From: Favolaschia claudopus
Lineage: Eukaryota > Basidiomycota > Agaricomycetes > Agaricales > Mycenaceae
Direction: 5' to 3'
Assembly: GCA_037176885.1 (NCBI GenBank)
Contig: JAWWNJ010000088.1
Location: 620,001-684,000 of the forward strand
Length of the DNA stretch: 64,000 bases
Position 1 is the stretch's first letter. Every line of letters starts with the position of its first letter. The notes under the pieces were generated by a model. It was given only the letters and a program-made list of their open reading frames with translations. It was not told the DNA's origin and searched no databases. This document shows, piece by piece, positions 23,569 to 33,745 of the stretch. Position numbers and translations under genes: made by a program.

Positions 23569-24824
23569 ATGGCGGTTCCCCGCTCTCCCCTGGGCCTCCT
23601 CTACCTAGTTCCAGACAATCCACCACCCACTCTCGCCTCCGCCCTAGACACCCCAAACCCCTCGTCGTCGTCACCACCGGCGGCGTCAAACTCAGCTCCC
23701 CCGCCTGCCGGTGCGAGCGACGCCGCATCGATCATCGAATATGATACACATGCACCCGGAACCCTCACCGACATCCTTACTACCCAAGACATTCTCCTCC
23801 ACTTCCTCCCCTTCGAACTCGTCTTATCCATCCTCGACGTGGCACGGTATTACGTCCGAATCACGACAGAACACTCGGAGGCACTGTATTCGAGCACGTC
23901 GCTCTGCTGTTTAGTTTCTGCGCCGATTTTGGATTGTGCTTTGGCTTTGGGAAATCATGGGAATCAAACTCCATCTGTTCATCGAGGACAAGGAGATGTC
24001 GAGCTTGGGGAGGGGGACGCGAGATTCAAGATCGCGTGCGTGGAATTCAAGACTGTAAGCCATGATCAAGGATGGGTCAGCGATGGGAGCCTTGCGGGTA
24101 TGCTTTCGTATTACTCCCTTATTGTCCTTTTTTGTTTGCGAAAACGCTCATCGGAAATCGAGCAGGCACGTACCGCGGCTACACCTGGTTCGAAGCAGCC
24201 ATCTTCCGACCCAGCCAACTCAGAATCTCCTCCCGTGCGCGTTCGTCTCTCACGACGGGCTTCAACGGCTACCGTGCCTGGGACTCTGATCTCGAAGTCG
24301 TCTATACACCACCCACGACCGCAACGGAGGATGATGATAGACAAATGGAATTTACCGAAAAAGAAACGGAGACAGAAACGAAGACGACGATGGCCCAGGC
24401 TATGACCCGATGGAACATCCAACACAATCTCTGCGCGAGTAAGGAGCATAAGGAACATCGCGTTGTTTGGACTTCTACTTCTACTTCTTCCTCACAATAT
24501 GTGTCCGATAATGGGATGGGCAACGCTAACATCAATACCGACGGATCGGGTAACGGGATTGGATTCATCGAGAACTTGAAAGCCGGAGATCAAATTGCTG
24601 TTATCTCGAGGGCTATGGTGAGCCGTTCCTCTTATTCATCGTTCCTTCCTTCTCTCCTTTTCCCACCTCCCTGTTCTGTCCCTTTCCCATTTCAATTCCT
24701 CTTTTTTCTCTCTTTTCTCTCCAAATCATATCGAACGAACTCCACTTAAAACCGTAAATAGTATTCGAGCTGGGTCAATTATGTCAAGTATGTGGAGGTT
24801 TCGGTGTACTATGGGCTCGCCTGA
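23569..24824 (+). CDS. Conserved fungal hypothetical protein with F-box-like N-terminus
   Basis: Three exons. Residues 1-65 are Pro/Ser-rich and probably disordered. A segment reading LHFLPFELVLSILDVARYYV is F-box-like. The rest belongs to a conserved fungal family: SHDQGWVSDG, splice, GTYRGYTWFEAAIFRPSQLR, then RWNIQHNLCASKEHKEHRVVWT, IENLKAGDQIAVISRAM, splice, and YSSWVNYVKYVEVSVYYGLA to the stop at 24822-24824. I recognise this as a recurring block of unknown function, often fused to F-box-like or other modules. Possible role as a substrate adaptor for ubiquitination is inference from the F-box alone. It converges with the alpha/beta-hydrolase gene (25082), leaving a 257-bp gap. Confidence 0.7.
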
Positions 24825-25081
24825 ACGAGAAGAAAATTGGATGGAATCTCGATGTATCTGAACGAGGACATAAGAATTATGGTTTGACGCAGACGTCCCA
24901 GCGAGATAGATGGCTTCCACTCGGACGTATGACGAATTTAAGCAGCCAGAACTCGGCCCATACAACCCGAGTATACGACACTCACTCCCTGCTAATATCA
25001 TTCAGATTCATTCTCAACATGATTCCAACCCCCTTCCATTCAATCGTGTTCCGAAATCGCATCTATTACGGTAAATGTACG

Positions 25082-26474
25082 CTACTCCAAATCAACATCA
25101 CTCTCATCCTCGACAAACCCATGTCGAGCCAGCTCTTCTAAGAATGGCGACTCGACGCTATCCGGTGGCAGCGGGAGCTCCGATGCGTCTAACTCACAGC
25201 TCCTCATGATAAACTCGTATAGCAGAGCGTTGGTCCTTTTTTAACGTTAATAAGGACGAACGGGGCAAAGGCAACTCACTCCTCGGGATGCGTGACCCAC
25301 CCCCAATGCGGCGCCCCGTCCAACACAGCCAGCCTCGCATCTACCTGCGCTTCATGCAGCAGCTCCAAAAGCTCTTCTGCGTCTGAGTGAGGGTACACGA
25401 TGTCTTCGCTGCAGTGTATTAGCATCAGCGGAGCGCGGACGCGGTTGAGAGACGAGGAGGAGGCAGTGAATGGGTGTTGATTGAGAAAGAATTTGACTGT
25501 AACTGTATTGATGATGTGGAGGTTTTCGCCGGTCCAGTTGAGGCGGGCTTTGGATACGCCGTAAGATGTGAAGCTATGTTCAACAAGGGGATCAAGGCGA
25601 GTGAGGGAAATGTTCGTTCGGAGTGCGTGATGTATAAATATTACGTACGCTTTGGTGAATGGAGTCTCCAGATTACTATACATGAGTTGGAGTGCTCCGT
25701 AGATCGCATCGGCAGCAGCGATCTCGTCGATTTCGGTCGAGTCGGTGCGGTGGGCTTGAGTCCAGAGGTCGGCAATTTCTTCGCGACCTTGCATGCTTTC
25801 TGCGGGCTATGAAGCGAATTACAATAAAAATCATATAGGCAGCATGATTAGCAAGTCAACTTGATAGTGGTGGGGAAGGATATGCTTACCTCTACCTGCG
25901 GCGCCGGCGACATCACGAATACCGAGCGAACTCTTTCTGGGGCTTGAATGGCGAGCTCTAGCGCAACGGAACCCCCTGTGGCGATTCCTACGACGTGGAA
26001 GGTGGGGAGTTTGAGTTGTTCCTGATGATTGAACGAAAGAAAAAAAAAATCACGGTTCAACGCCACTTAAATTTATATATAAAAATAGAGATTTTATGCG
26101 CGCACCGTAATCTTCAAAACATCCGCTGCGAGAACTGCCCTCCCATAGTTATCATCCACATCTGCCTTGGTTTCTCCGTGTCCTCGTAGATCCATTACGA
26201 CAATATTGAATCGTCTGAGGTGGCGGTCGGCGAATATGGCTGTACATGTGAGGGATAGACTCAGTTGAACTTGTTTATGTTTTAGAGCAGAGACGGATGG
26301 CTCACGATGCAACATAGCCGCCGCTGCATAGACGGGGTGTATCAAAACGATGGTGGGAAGAGTCTGGATGATCTCCGTTGCGGATGGATCGGTGGGGGTG
26401 GAGATAGTGTAGGCAAAGGAGTTGACATGAACTCGTCCTCCGTCGTCAAGAGATTGTATTGTGAGGTGAGGCAT
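25082..26474 (-). CDS. Alpha/beta-hydrolase-fold protein with nucleophile Ser replaced by Ala
   Basis: Several exons from the ATG at 26472-26474 (MPHLTIQSLDDGGRVHVN) to the stop at 25082-25084. The fold is recognisable: an HP oxyanion region (IVLIHPVYAA), the turn MDLRGHGET, the acid context IHCSEDIVYPHSDAEE and the His context DGAPHWGWVTHPEE. The nucleophile elbow, normally G-x-S-x-G, reads GIATGG (about 25970-25990, codons GGA ATC GCC ACA GGG GGT), so the serine position is Ala. The last exon ends LARHGFVEDESDVDLE. The protein would be catalytically dead as a serine hydrolase, or could use an unusual mechanism. It might bind ligands as other non-catalytic members of this fold do (inference). 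The remaining frame and splice signals look intact. Confidence 0.8.
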
Positions 26475-27581
26475 GATGGGGTGAAGGTGAGGTAGGAGGT
26501 AGCGTTAAGAACTTGGCGCTCCGGGGCCCGTCTTTATTTGTGGTGGGTGGGTGTTCAATGATAGAATTGACTGACGTTGGAGCATGGTCGCGCGGCTTGC
26601 TGATAGATATCCGCGACATCAAGACATGGGAGGATGATTTTTACATCGATGCGAAAGTTGAAAGCAGCTGTCGGCCTCCCAGCAAGTAGTGCACCACTGC
26701 GAAACGTGAACGTTATGGGGTCGAGTCGCATTTTCGAGATTCGAGACAGACAAGGGTCTCTCGTCGAGCTTGTACTATTTTGGGCATTAGAAGCGCGCGG
26801 GATGAATATCGAGAGACGGGACGGGATGAGGTACAGGACCTAGATGCATATTAATGCCTGGAAGGAACAGATTCCGGAGAATACTGCATACCGGTTGTCC
26901 TTTGCGTACGGTTCAGCCGTGCCTGCAGCCCACGCGGAGCGCCCGCAGACGAATCTCCGTGCCCCAGCCTCGTCGGTCAGGACGGCTGTTCCCCGCACAC
27001 ACCCCAAAAATCATCCTATCTCCTCCTCCTCACCTTCTTCAAATCTGACGAGTACGTCGACCTACCTTGCCCGAGTAATGTGCAGGACCGCGATGCCAGG
27101 AAATTTCGAAAGCTCCCGACTTGAATGCACCACTGTATCAGGCTGAGAAGTTCCGACTTGATTTACACATAGAGTGTAGGACCTCTCACACGTTGGCGCA
27201 AAATTTGGTGGAAATTTGCCTCTCACTGGGCCAGCCATCGAGTTCCAGGTTTCCTGACGTGGCGCAGATGAGCAAGAGAGTGTCACGTCGGTCACACATC
27301 CTTGATTTCAGTGCCAGACGTTTCCACTTGACGGGTCAAAAAATCAACTTGCACCAGGTGAAGATCTTCTCCTGGTCCAGTAATCAAGAGTCTGGTCCGT
27401 TTTCAATTTCGACTTGCAGACTCAGTTCATATCGATAAGGCGCCAAATAATACAGTTCAAACTACAGGGTATTCGGTTGACGAAACCATCCATTCATCCT
27501 TTTTCCAACTCAGTCAGTTACAATTCCGTTGAGGAATTAATCACCACATTTTTTCACCCCCTTTCGCTTCAAGTGACAGCT
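26475..27581. other. Intergenic region, about 1.1 kb
   Basis: Promoter side of the hydrolase-like gene and downstream flank of the O-methyltransferase. No gene or repeat was recognised. Confidence 0.5.
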
Positions 27582-29651
27582 TCAAGCAGGAACACCAACA
27601 ACATGGCACTGCTCCAACCCCGGGATCCGATGAATCCTAACCAACTTCCACCCCGCCTTGTCAAACACTTCGACAAAGTTGGCTACGGTGCGTTCCTTCC
27701 CGCCGAGGAAGTGGAGCTGCAACATTTCAAATTCAAGCGAATCAGCGACGGGAAAACGCAAATCAAACAATAGCAATAGATAGCACCCACCAACATATCC
27801 CTTGAATAAATCGAACTCGCTGCGGCCCCAAAGTTGCCTAGGAGGGGTTCCGGCGCCTTCTCCCTCGTCGCACCCTCGATCTTCTTCACCTCGTCGGATT
27901 CCTCCGCGATGGACGGGACGACGTGTTCGATTAGGATGAGATACGTTTGCGGAGATGAGGCGTCGCGGAGGCGGCGAAGGATCTGGACGTTTTGGTCGTC
28001 GGACCAGTCGTGTGTGATGTGCCGGAGGATGAAGGCAGAGGCGGTGGTCACGGGCTGGGGGGTGAAGAAGTCGTGGGCTGCGTGAGAATTATAGTTATAG
28101 ATATCACTCAGATTGGATTCAGGTATGCATATGCAAAAGCGGAAACTCACTTTGAAACTCGACTAATCCTTTTTCGATGTGTGAGGGGAGGTGCTCTTGC
28201 CAGTGCTATATACATAGTGCACCGGATTTCGGATGAGAATATTGAACAAGGAGGAGGAATAACATAAAAATTGACTCACAGCCTTGGCCGTCTCGACAAC
28301 AGCCGCAAAGTCCTGATTGACCACACGCAGACCCGGATATTTCTTCGCAATTGTGAGGCCATTTACGCCCATCCCGCTGCCCACATCAACGATGGTCCCG
28401 TCGGCAGGGAGGAGACCCCAGTCAAAGCCTAAATAGACGCGTAACGCGTTTCTCAGGTCAGATACATATACAGAAGGTGAAGGAAGGATCATAAGGGATG
28501 GAACATAAACAAAAGGGATGGAAACAAAAACAAAAACGACACTAACCGTTATAAATCGCCCCCATCGCGACCTCTCTCGAAGAATCGCTATGCATCGCAA
28601 TCGTGAACCTCTCCGCGCGCTTTTTGTTTTCGGGGCGCATCATCCAGGGGAAGAGGCCTTGGTCGGCGGGGACGTTGAATGCGAGGCGCATGGGGGAGGT
28701 GGAGCCGGTGGGGTCGAGGTTAATGGATTCGGTGAGGTGGGAGAAGGATTTGGCGAGGTCGTCGCCGCTGGGGGGGAGGAGTGTCAATGAGTGAAAGGAA
28801 AGTTGAGAAACGAAAACCACGAAGAAAGAGGAGAAGGGAGGGGAGGGGAGGGGGGAAGACGTACAACATCTCGACGAGAGCAGCGACAGGTGATGCGCCT
28901 TGGAGACGTTCGTCGGGCCTGGGAAGAAAGAAAAAATTAAACCACAGTCAACGCTCCGTAAACGCGGAGCAGATCCATGATACGGACTTGGCGAACAATT
29001 CGGCGGATGGTTTGCCTTTGTCCAGAGCGGAGGAGATTCGGTTGTTGGCGAAGACGTTTGGGCTGACTTCGGTGAAGATGTGGTTGGTCGCGAGGAGGCG
29101 GAGCATGCGGGCTGGTTGAAGGATGCATGAGATTGAGGTAAGAGCAAGTAAGAGTAAGTATCAGTGGATACGTACCAAGAAGGTCAGGATTGACTTTGCT
29201 TGGAGCCGCAATTTCGTTGACGTTTAGGCCCTGCGCGTATTCGATTGAGTCGTAGACAATACGATGGGTGACAGAAGTACGTACCTGAGGTCCAGCTTCA
29301 CGCAGAATTTCCGCGAGGTTCAGCTCGGATACAGTACGAAGGCATGCCAGCATAGTCATCTACGACGTGTCAGTCATGGCAAAACCAGTAGAAAACCCTT
29401 ACCCCATCGCCCGTCCGGATCAAAGCAACATAGGGCTCACGCACAGTCGCCATGAGCTGCTCCGCCGCGGCCACGATAATCATCTTCGCCGCCGCGACTT
29501 CCGCTGACTGTCCTAGTATCTCGTTGGGCGCCTTGGGGTTCCATGGCTTGTCCAGAGCCGGGAAGGTTGCGTTTTCCTTTTCGTAGATGCCGTCGACAGT
29601 GTCGACTGCAGAGGAAAGGAGGTTGACGAGTTGTCGGAGTTCGGAAGGCAT
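27582..29651 (-). CDS. SAM-dependent O-methyltransferase, COMT type
   Basis: Methylates a hydroxyl group of a small molecule, with S-adenosylmethionine as donor (family knowledge). The start is the ATG at 29649-29651 (MPSELRQLVNLL); an in-frame ATG 48 nt upstream is less likely by codon context. The N-terminal half has the winged-helix dimerisation region (MLRLLATNHIFTEV, then NRISSALDKGK). The SAM motif is IVDVGSGMGVNGLTIAKKYP (about 28340-28400), followed by VVNQDF. The active-site His block is FILRHITHDWSDDQ. The final exon contains FLGGKERTVANF and ends with QCHVVGVPA and TGA at 27582-27584. Eight or nine short introns fit, one with a weaker donor (GTCCGT) near 28990. It is related to the enzyme at 41812-43692; the two are separated by the transposon nest. 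Substrate unknown. Confidence 0.85.
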
Positions 29652-30427
29652 TGGCTGAGGAGATGGATAGGAAGGGAAGGGAGGGTATGCAGAGATCACG
29701 GTTGAGAGATGGTTAAATAGGTGGGGAGGTTAAGGCTGCCGAAGGGATACGTTGTCTTATCTGATAATGGATGTTAGTAATCAATTGAAAACCATTACGT
29801 GTCGTACCGAAATCGTAAAATGGCCTGAGTAGGGATGATTCGTTTGGCCAGCTGGGAAAGGGACAGTTGATTTCGGAGGTCCACGTTGGGCCATTGGAGA
29901 GCATTAGCAGCGAATACTTACAACAGCCGATCAACTGAGACGAACATCGATGGCGCGAGTCCGCGACGGCCTCCATAGATGCACGATGACGTGTCAAAGT
30001 TCCAAGATACCACTTGAGTATCACGCCAGAATTGTCGATGCATATCCAGGTAGAGCTCATAGGGCCCGAAGCGGTCAATACATGTCCGCTGCGAATCGAC
30101 ATGAAAGGAGCGAGAAAGAGCTTGGAAGAGCAGGTGTTTACGTGATTGATGCTTGATGCTACGACGGGAAATGCCGTTGGATCGCCGGATTCAGCTTCCA
30201 GTCCAAACGTGACCGCGTGACCCAAGCGTGACCAAACATTGACTTGACATTGACCCAACATCAAGGGGCTTTGGAATTTCAGATAGTTAATAAATCTCAA
30301 AATATGAAACTAGAACAAAATCTGAGTAAGATTCCACTTCATTGACATTGAGGCTCACAGTGGTTCTTGAGTTAGAGGGGGGGTACATTATTCCTTTATC
30401 GGGAAATTTGATTGCGCTTCGAGCAAT
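29652..30427. other. Upstream region of the O-methyltransferase
   Basis: Contains an unrecognised 195-codon open frame on the minus strand (29713-30300) without family resemblance or splice context; it is not called a gene. It ends at the left target duplication of the transposon nest. Confidence 0.5.
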
Positions 30428-30435
30428 CCCAATAT
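30428..30435. repeat. 8-bp target-site duplication (left) of the hAT element
   Basis: CCCAATAT, identical to 37043-37050 on the other side of the nest. Eight bases is the hAT superfamily duplication length. Confidence 0.85.
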
Positions 30436-30505
30436 CAGTGTTGGCAGGGTCAGTCAATGGAGGTCAATAATCGTCAATAACTTTGACCTGTCAATGTATT
30501 GACGG

Positions 30506-30528
30506 GGTCAATGACCCGGTCATTGACC
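30506..30528. repeat. Perfect inverted repeat in the hAT left arm
   Basis: GGTCAATGACC (30506-30516) and GGTCATTGACC (30518-30528) are separated by one base. Related copies occur on the right arm at about 36958-36990. Confidence 0.8.
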
Positions 30529-30613
30529 GGTCCGATGTCATGTGCATGGACGCGTTTGACAGCTCGGGCGTTCAAGTCCGAAACTTTCCGAAGCATCACG
30601 GTTGTCACAGGTA

Positions 30614-30936
30614 CTATACTTGGACTTATACATCAAAATGAACTATAAGTTGAAAATGCATTCGCTTGAGCTCGTTTCTCGTCCGATTCTCTTCGGAAGT
30701 AGCGCAAACTGTACCGACACCTCTATCCTGTATGAATATAAAAAAAGTTTGACGAAATTTGGACAACATTTGAGCGAGCTAGAGCCCGAGCATCAAATCC
30801 CACTGATGCTCAGCAGAACCTGCTCTGGGTTTAGTTTTCAGCCAACGGATTTTTCTAGAAATTGAATGGGAGTGTCTGTGGGATTGAATAAGCGTGTCTA
30901 CCAATTTTCCCGGGCGAATTACGAGGAGAAACGGGT
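30614..30936 (+). repeat. Left 323-bp terminal inverted repeat of the pogo element
   Basis: Matches the reverse complement of 36609-36931 without a mismatch that I could find by reading; the match stops after ACGGGT. It lies directly upstream of the transposase gene and so probably supplies its promoter. Confidence 0.9.
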
Positions 30937-32159
30937 CCAAAATGACTACTTCAAAATATGCGTGACATATTCAAAGTCCGCTCGATGCCGACATCAAGCG
31001 AGGCTAAGCGCGATCACGTGGAAAGCGAACCATCTCGCGACTGACAGCTTCTCGACTTCCAATCTCTCGCGGCATGCCTCATGTCGGGACGGCTCGCATC
31101 CCCAACTTTGTGGAAGATCTCGAAGAGCGCTACACACTTGCTTGTCGCCTTCTTGCCGCTTCTGACAAGCCGAACATCACTCGGGTTGCTGCTGAGCTCA
31201 AATTGCCCTATGGCACCCTCCGGAATCGCTTTCGAGGTCTCGCCCGTCCACGGAAAGAGGCATATGTGGAGAGAATGCTTCTCTCTCCTGAGCAGGAGAA
31301 GGTAGTGGAGGACTGGGTGCTTTACCTTGCTGCTACCGGCCATCCTGTCGACAAGCGCGCCATCAGGGCTATTGTCAAAGACGTTGCCTTGAAGAAGCCG
31401 AGCGGGACCTGGATCAAACTCTTCCTTCGCCGTCATCCAAAAATCAAGCTTGGGAAGGCTCGAGGGCTTGATCCGCGTCGAGCCCAAGCATTCAATCGGC
31501 CCGTAGTGTCCCGTTACTTCTCGCAACTGCAGAGAATCATCGAGGAGTATAATATTCCCGTTGAAAATATCTATAATATGGATGAGAAGGGGGTACAAAG
31601 AGGGGGAGGGAAGAAGGGGAATAACCGCAAATATTTTGTGGGTCGGCACAGTCGTACAAATTACAAGGCCGCCAGTGCCAACCTCGAGCTCATTACCATT
31701 ATCGAGTGTGTCTCCGCCGATGGCACGGCCCTCAATCCTGGGTTTGTTTTCCCGGGAAAAGAGTTCTGTCCTGAATGGTTTGAGACTCCAGATGTCACGT
31801 AAGATTTCCTCCTTCTCTTCGGCCAATGTCTGGCTCAATTCTTTATTTTTAGTGTCTCCATGTCTACGAATGGATGGACCGACAATTGCCTTAATTATGA
31901 TTGGGCTAAAAAATCCTTCATACCTCAATCTGCGGCACGCAATGTTTCTAACGGTTGGATACTGCTTGTCCACGATGGGCATGGGTCGCATGACACACCA
32001 GAGCTCATCCAGCTTGCGCGAGAACACAAGATTATTCTTTTCTGTCTTCCTCCGCACACCACCCACAAACTCCAGCCTCTTGACGTCGGTGTTTTTGGTC
32101 CATTTCAGTCGGCATGGATTGATCGCTGCCACGAGATTGCTGAAGACACAGGGGAGGAG

Positions 32160-32164
32160 ATGCC
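32160..32164. repeat. Target-site duplication ATGCC (left)
   Basis: ATGCC here and at 33746-33750 border the LTR element; a 5-bp duplication is usual for LTR retrotransposon integration. Confidence 0.95.
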
Positions 32165-32347
32165 TGTCAGGGGACTCCACAGCTATGACGTCTTCTGACT
32201 TGGGCAGAAGTTCTCTGTCTCCAAGACATCATGCTGTGCTCACTTATGTCATATCTTACGTCACCTCTTGTATATAAGTAGTCTGCTGGGGATCTCTGAT
32301 CCCCAGGTTTGTTATCGACTTGGCTCCTGGGCCCTTCTCCCCTTACA
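32165..32347 (+). repeat. 5' LTR (183 bp)
   Basis: Identical by reading to 33563-33745. It contains a TATATAAG box at about 32271-32278, likely the U3 promoter. Confidence 0.95.
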
Positions 32348-32452
32348 GCATAACAAACCTTCTATTCGACTCTGGCACTCTCCTAGCCCCAGCCGACCAC
32401 CCTACTTCCTACTCTGCCCTCATCCTACCATCGACCTCACACCTCCCTTGCT

Positions 32453-33499
32453 ATGGCAACCCCCGCAGTTCCTCAGGACCTTTATTCCTACTGCACTCTC
32501 CTTCGAAGCGAACTACAGCGCGTCCACGACCGTCTTGATCGCCTTGAGTTTGGGGACACTGCAGCCTCTACTCCCCGAGGGCATGCCTGGCGCTTCTCCT
32601 GGGATGGTGCTCGCTGGGGCTCTGCACCTTCAACCCCAGCCCCTACCCCTGCCATCATCGCTGTCGGCCACACCGCCATACCACTCGCCGAAACCCTCCC
32701 TACTGCAGAGGACTCACCGTCCCGCTACTCGTGTACGCTTGTGGTGCCTGACTCGGTTGTCGGGCATATCGTTGGCCGTGGTGGTAAGGGTCTCCATCAG
32801 TCGCACGACATCTCCGGCGCCCAACTTCGAGCCTATACTGATAAGGCTTCCCCCTTGGAGCGCCGTGTATCTATCCGTGGTACCGACCAGCAAATCGGTG
32901 AAGCGCTAATTGCGCTTGGGAAGCGTTTCATGCGTAAGCGTATCCGCTCTAAGAAGAAAGGTCCGTCACGCCTTTCCGGGGACCCTGCCCCTCCCCCTCC
33001 TGGCCCGGTGCCGGTTTTGCCGAACGCTTCTGGCGAGGGCGCTCGCCCGCTGAAGAAGCGCGCACACCCCGTCCATCCGTCTCAGCCACCAGCTCCGGTT
33101 CCGCCCCCTCCAGCGGCCAGTGCTCAGCCGCACCCAGGTGCCGCTACACAGCCAAGGAAGTCTGGGGTGCGATTTGCACCACAGGAGTCTTCCTACCCCG
33201 CCTCTCACTCCCTACCCCATAACCCTGCCACCATCTCTATTCCTACGCAGGTAATGGCGTCCCCTATTCCTACTCCCCGCCCCAGCTCTACTCCTTATGC
33301 CCCCTCGGTGGCCATGCCCACTGCCGTCCCGTCCCCCTCTCCACGTTCAGTAGCTCCTTCGCCTATGGCCATTGATTCTATTCGACCTGAGAGGGGACGT
33401 CGACCACAGACGGCACGGCGAGGCGGTGCAGTGTCTGCGTCTGATACGCGGATTGACTCCCAGGGCAACCTACTCTTCCGTGGCGATCCAGGATTTTGA
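32453..33499 (+). CDS. KH-domain protein encoded by the LTR element
   Basis: Uninterrupted 348-residue frame, the only gene of the element. Residues 10-33 form an amphipathic helix (LYSYCTLLRSELQRVHDRL). Residues 92-160 match a type I KH RNA-binding domain: CTLVVPDSVVGHIVGRGGKG holds the GxxG loop as GRGG (residues 108-111), followed by SGAQLRAY, RRVSIRGTDQQIGEALIAL and a basic end (RKRIRSKKK). The remainder is Pro/Ala/Ser-rich and probably disordered, with a basic patch (RPERGRRPQTARRGG) near the C-terminus. A Gag-like role, binding and packaging element RNA, is inference from position and domain. There is no zinc knuckle. Its codon pattern and open frame suggest it is maintained by selection. 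Confidence 0.85.
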   Translation: MATPAVPQDLYSYCTLLRSELQRVHDRLDRLEFGDTAASTPRGHAWRFSWDGARWGSAPSTPAPTPAIIAVGHTAIPLAETLPTAEDSPSRYSCTLVVPDSVVGHIVGRGGKGLHQSHDISGAQLRAYTDKASPLERRVSIRGTDQQIGEALIALGKRFMRKRIRSKKKGPSRLSGDPAPPPPGPVPVLPNASGEGARPLKKRAHPVHPSQPPAPVPPPPAASAQPHPGAATQPRKSGVRFAPQESSYPASHSLPHNPATISIPTQVMASPIPTPRPSSTPYAPSVAMPTAVPSPSPRSVAPSPMAIDSIRPERGRRPQTARRGGAVSASDTRIDSQGNLLFRGDPGF

Positions 33500-33562
33500 A
33501 GGATCGTTCATTCTACTGGGCTTTGGTCTTCGTCGAGGCGACGAATCTTGAAGAGGGGGTGA

Positions 33563-33745
33563 TGTCAGGGGACTCCACAGCTATGACGTCTTCTGACTTG
33601 GGCAGAAGTTCTCTGTCTCCAAGACATCATGCTGTGCTCACTTATGTCATATCTTACGTCACCTCTTGTATATAAGTAGTCTGCTGGGGATCTCTGATCC
33701 CCAGGTTTGTTATCGACTTGGCTCCTGGGCCCTTCTCCCCTTACA
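33563..33745 (+). repeat. 3' LTR (183 bp)
   Basis: Identical by reading to 32165-32347; preceded by the purine-rich tract and followed by ATGCC. Confidence 0.95.

Larger units (their letters stand above)
32165..33745 (+). mobile_element. Small non-autonomous LTR retrotransposon carrying a KH-domain gene
   Basis: A 1,581-bp element with two LTRs of 183 bp (32165-32347 and 33563-33745) that read identically, start TGT and end ACA. It is flanked by the 5-bp duplication ATGCC. A purine-rich tract GAAGAGGGGGTGA immediately precedes the 3' LTR, as a polypurine tract would. The internal region of 1,215 bp has a single open frame (KH protein). No protease, reverse transcriptase, RNase H or integrase is present, so replication must rely on enzymes of another element. 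The primer-binding site after the 5' LTR (GCATAACAAACC) was not matched to a tRNA. Identical LTRs imply a young insertion. Confidence 0.92.

Noticed and set aside
29713..30300. 195-codon minus-strand frame upstream of the O-methyltransferase
   Set aside because: No domain, no compositional or splice support; probably a chance open frame.
30611..30865. 87-codon frame repeated in inverse orientation at 36680-36979
   Set aside because: It is part of the non-coding 323-bp inverted repeats of the pogo element; identity reflects the repeat, not protein selection.
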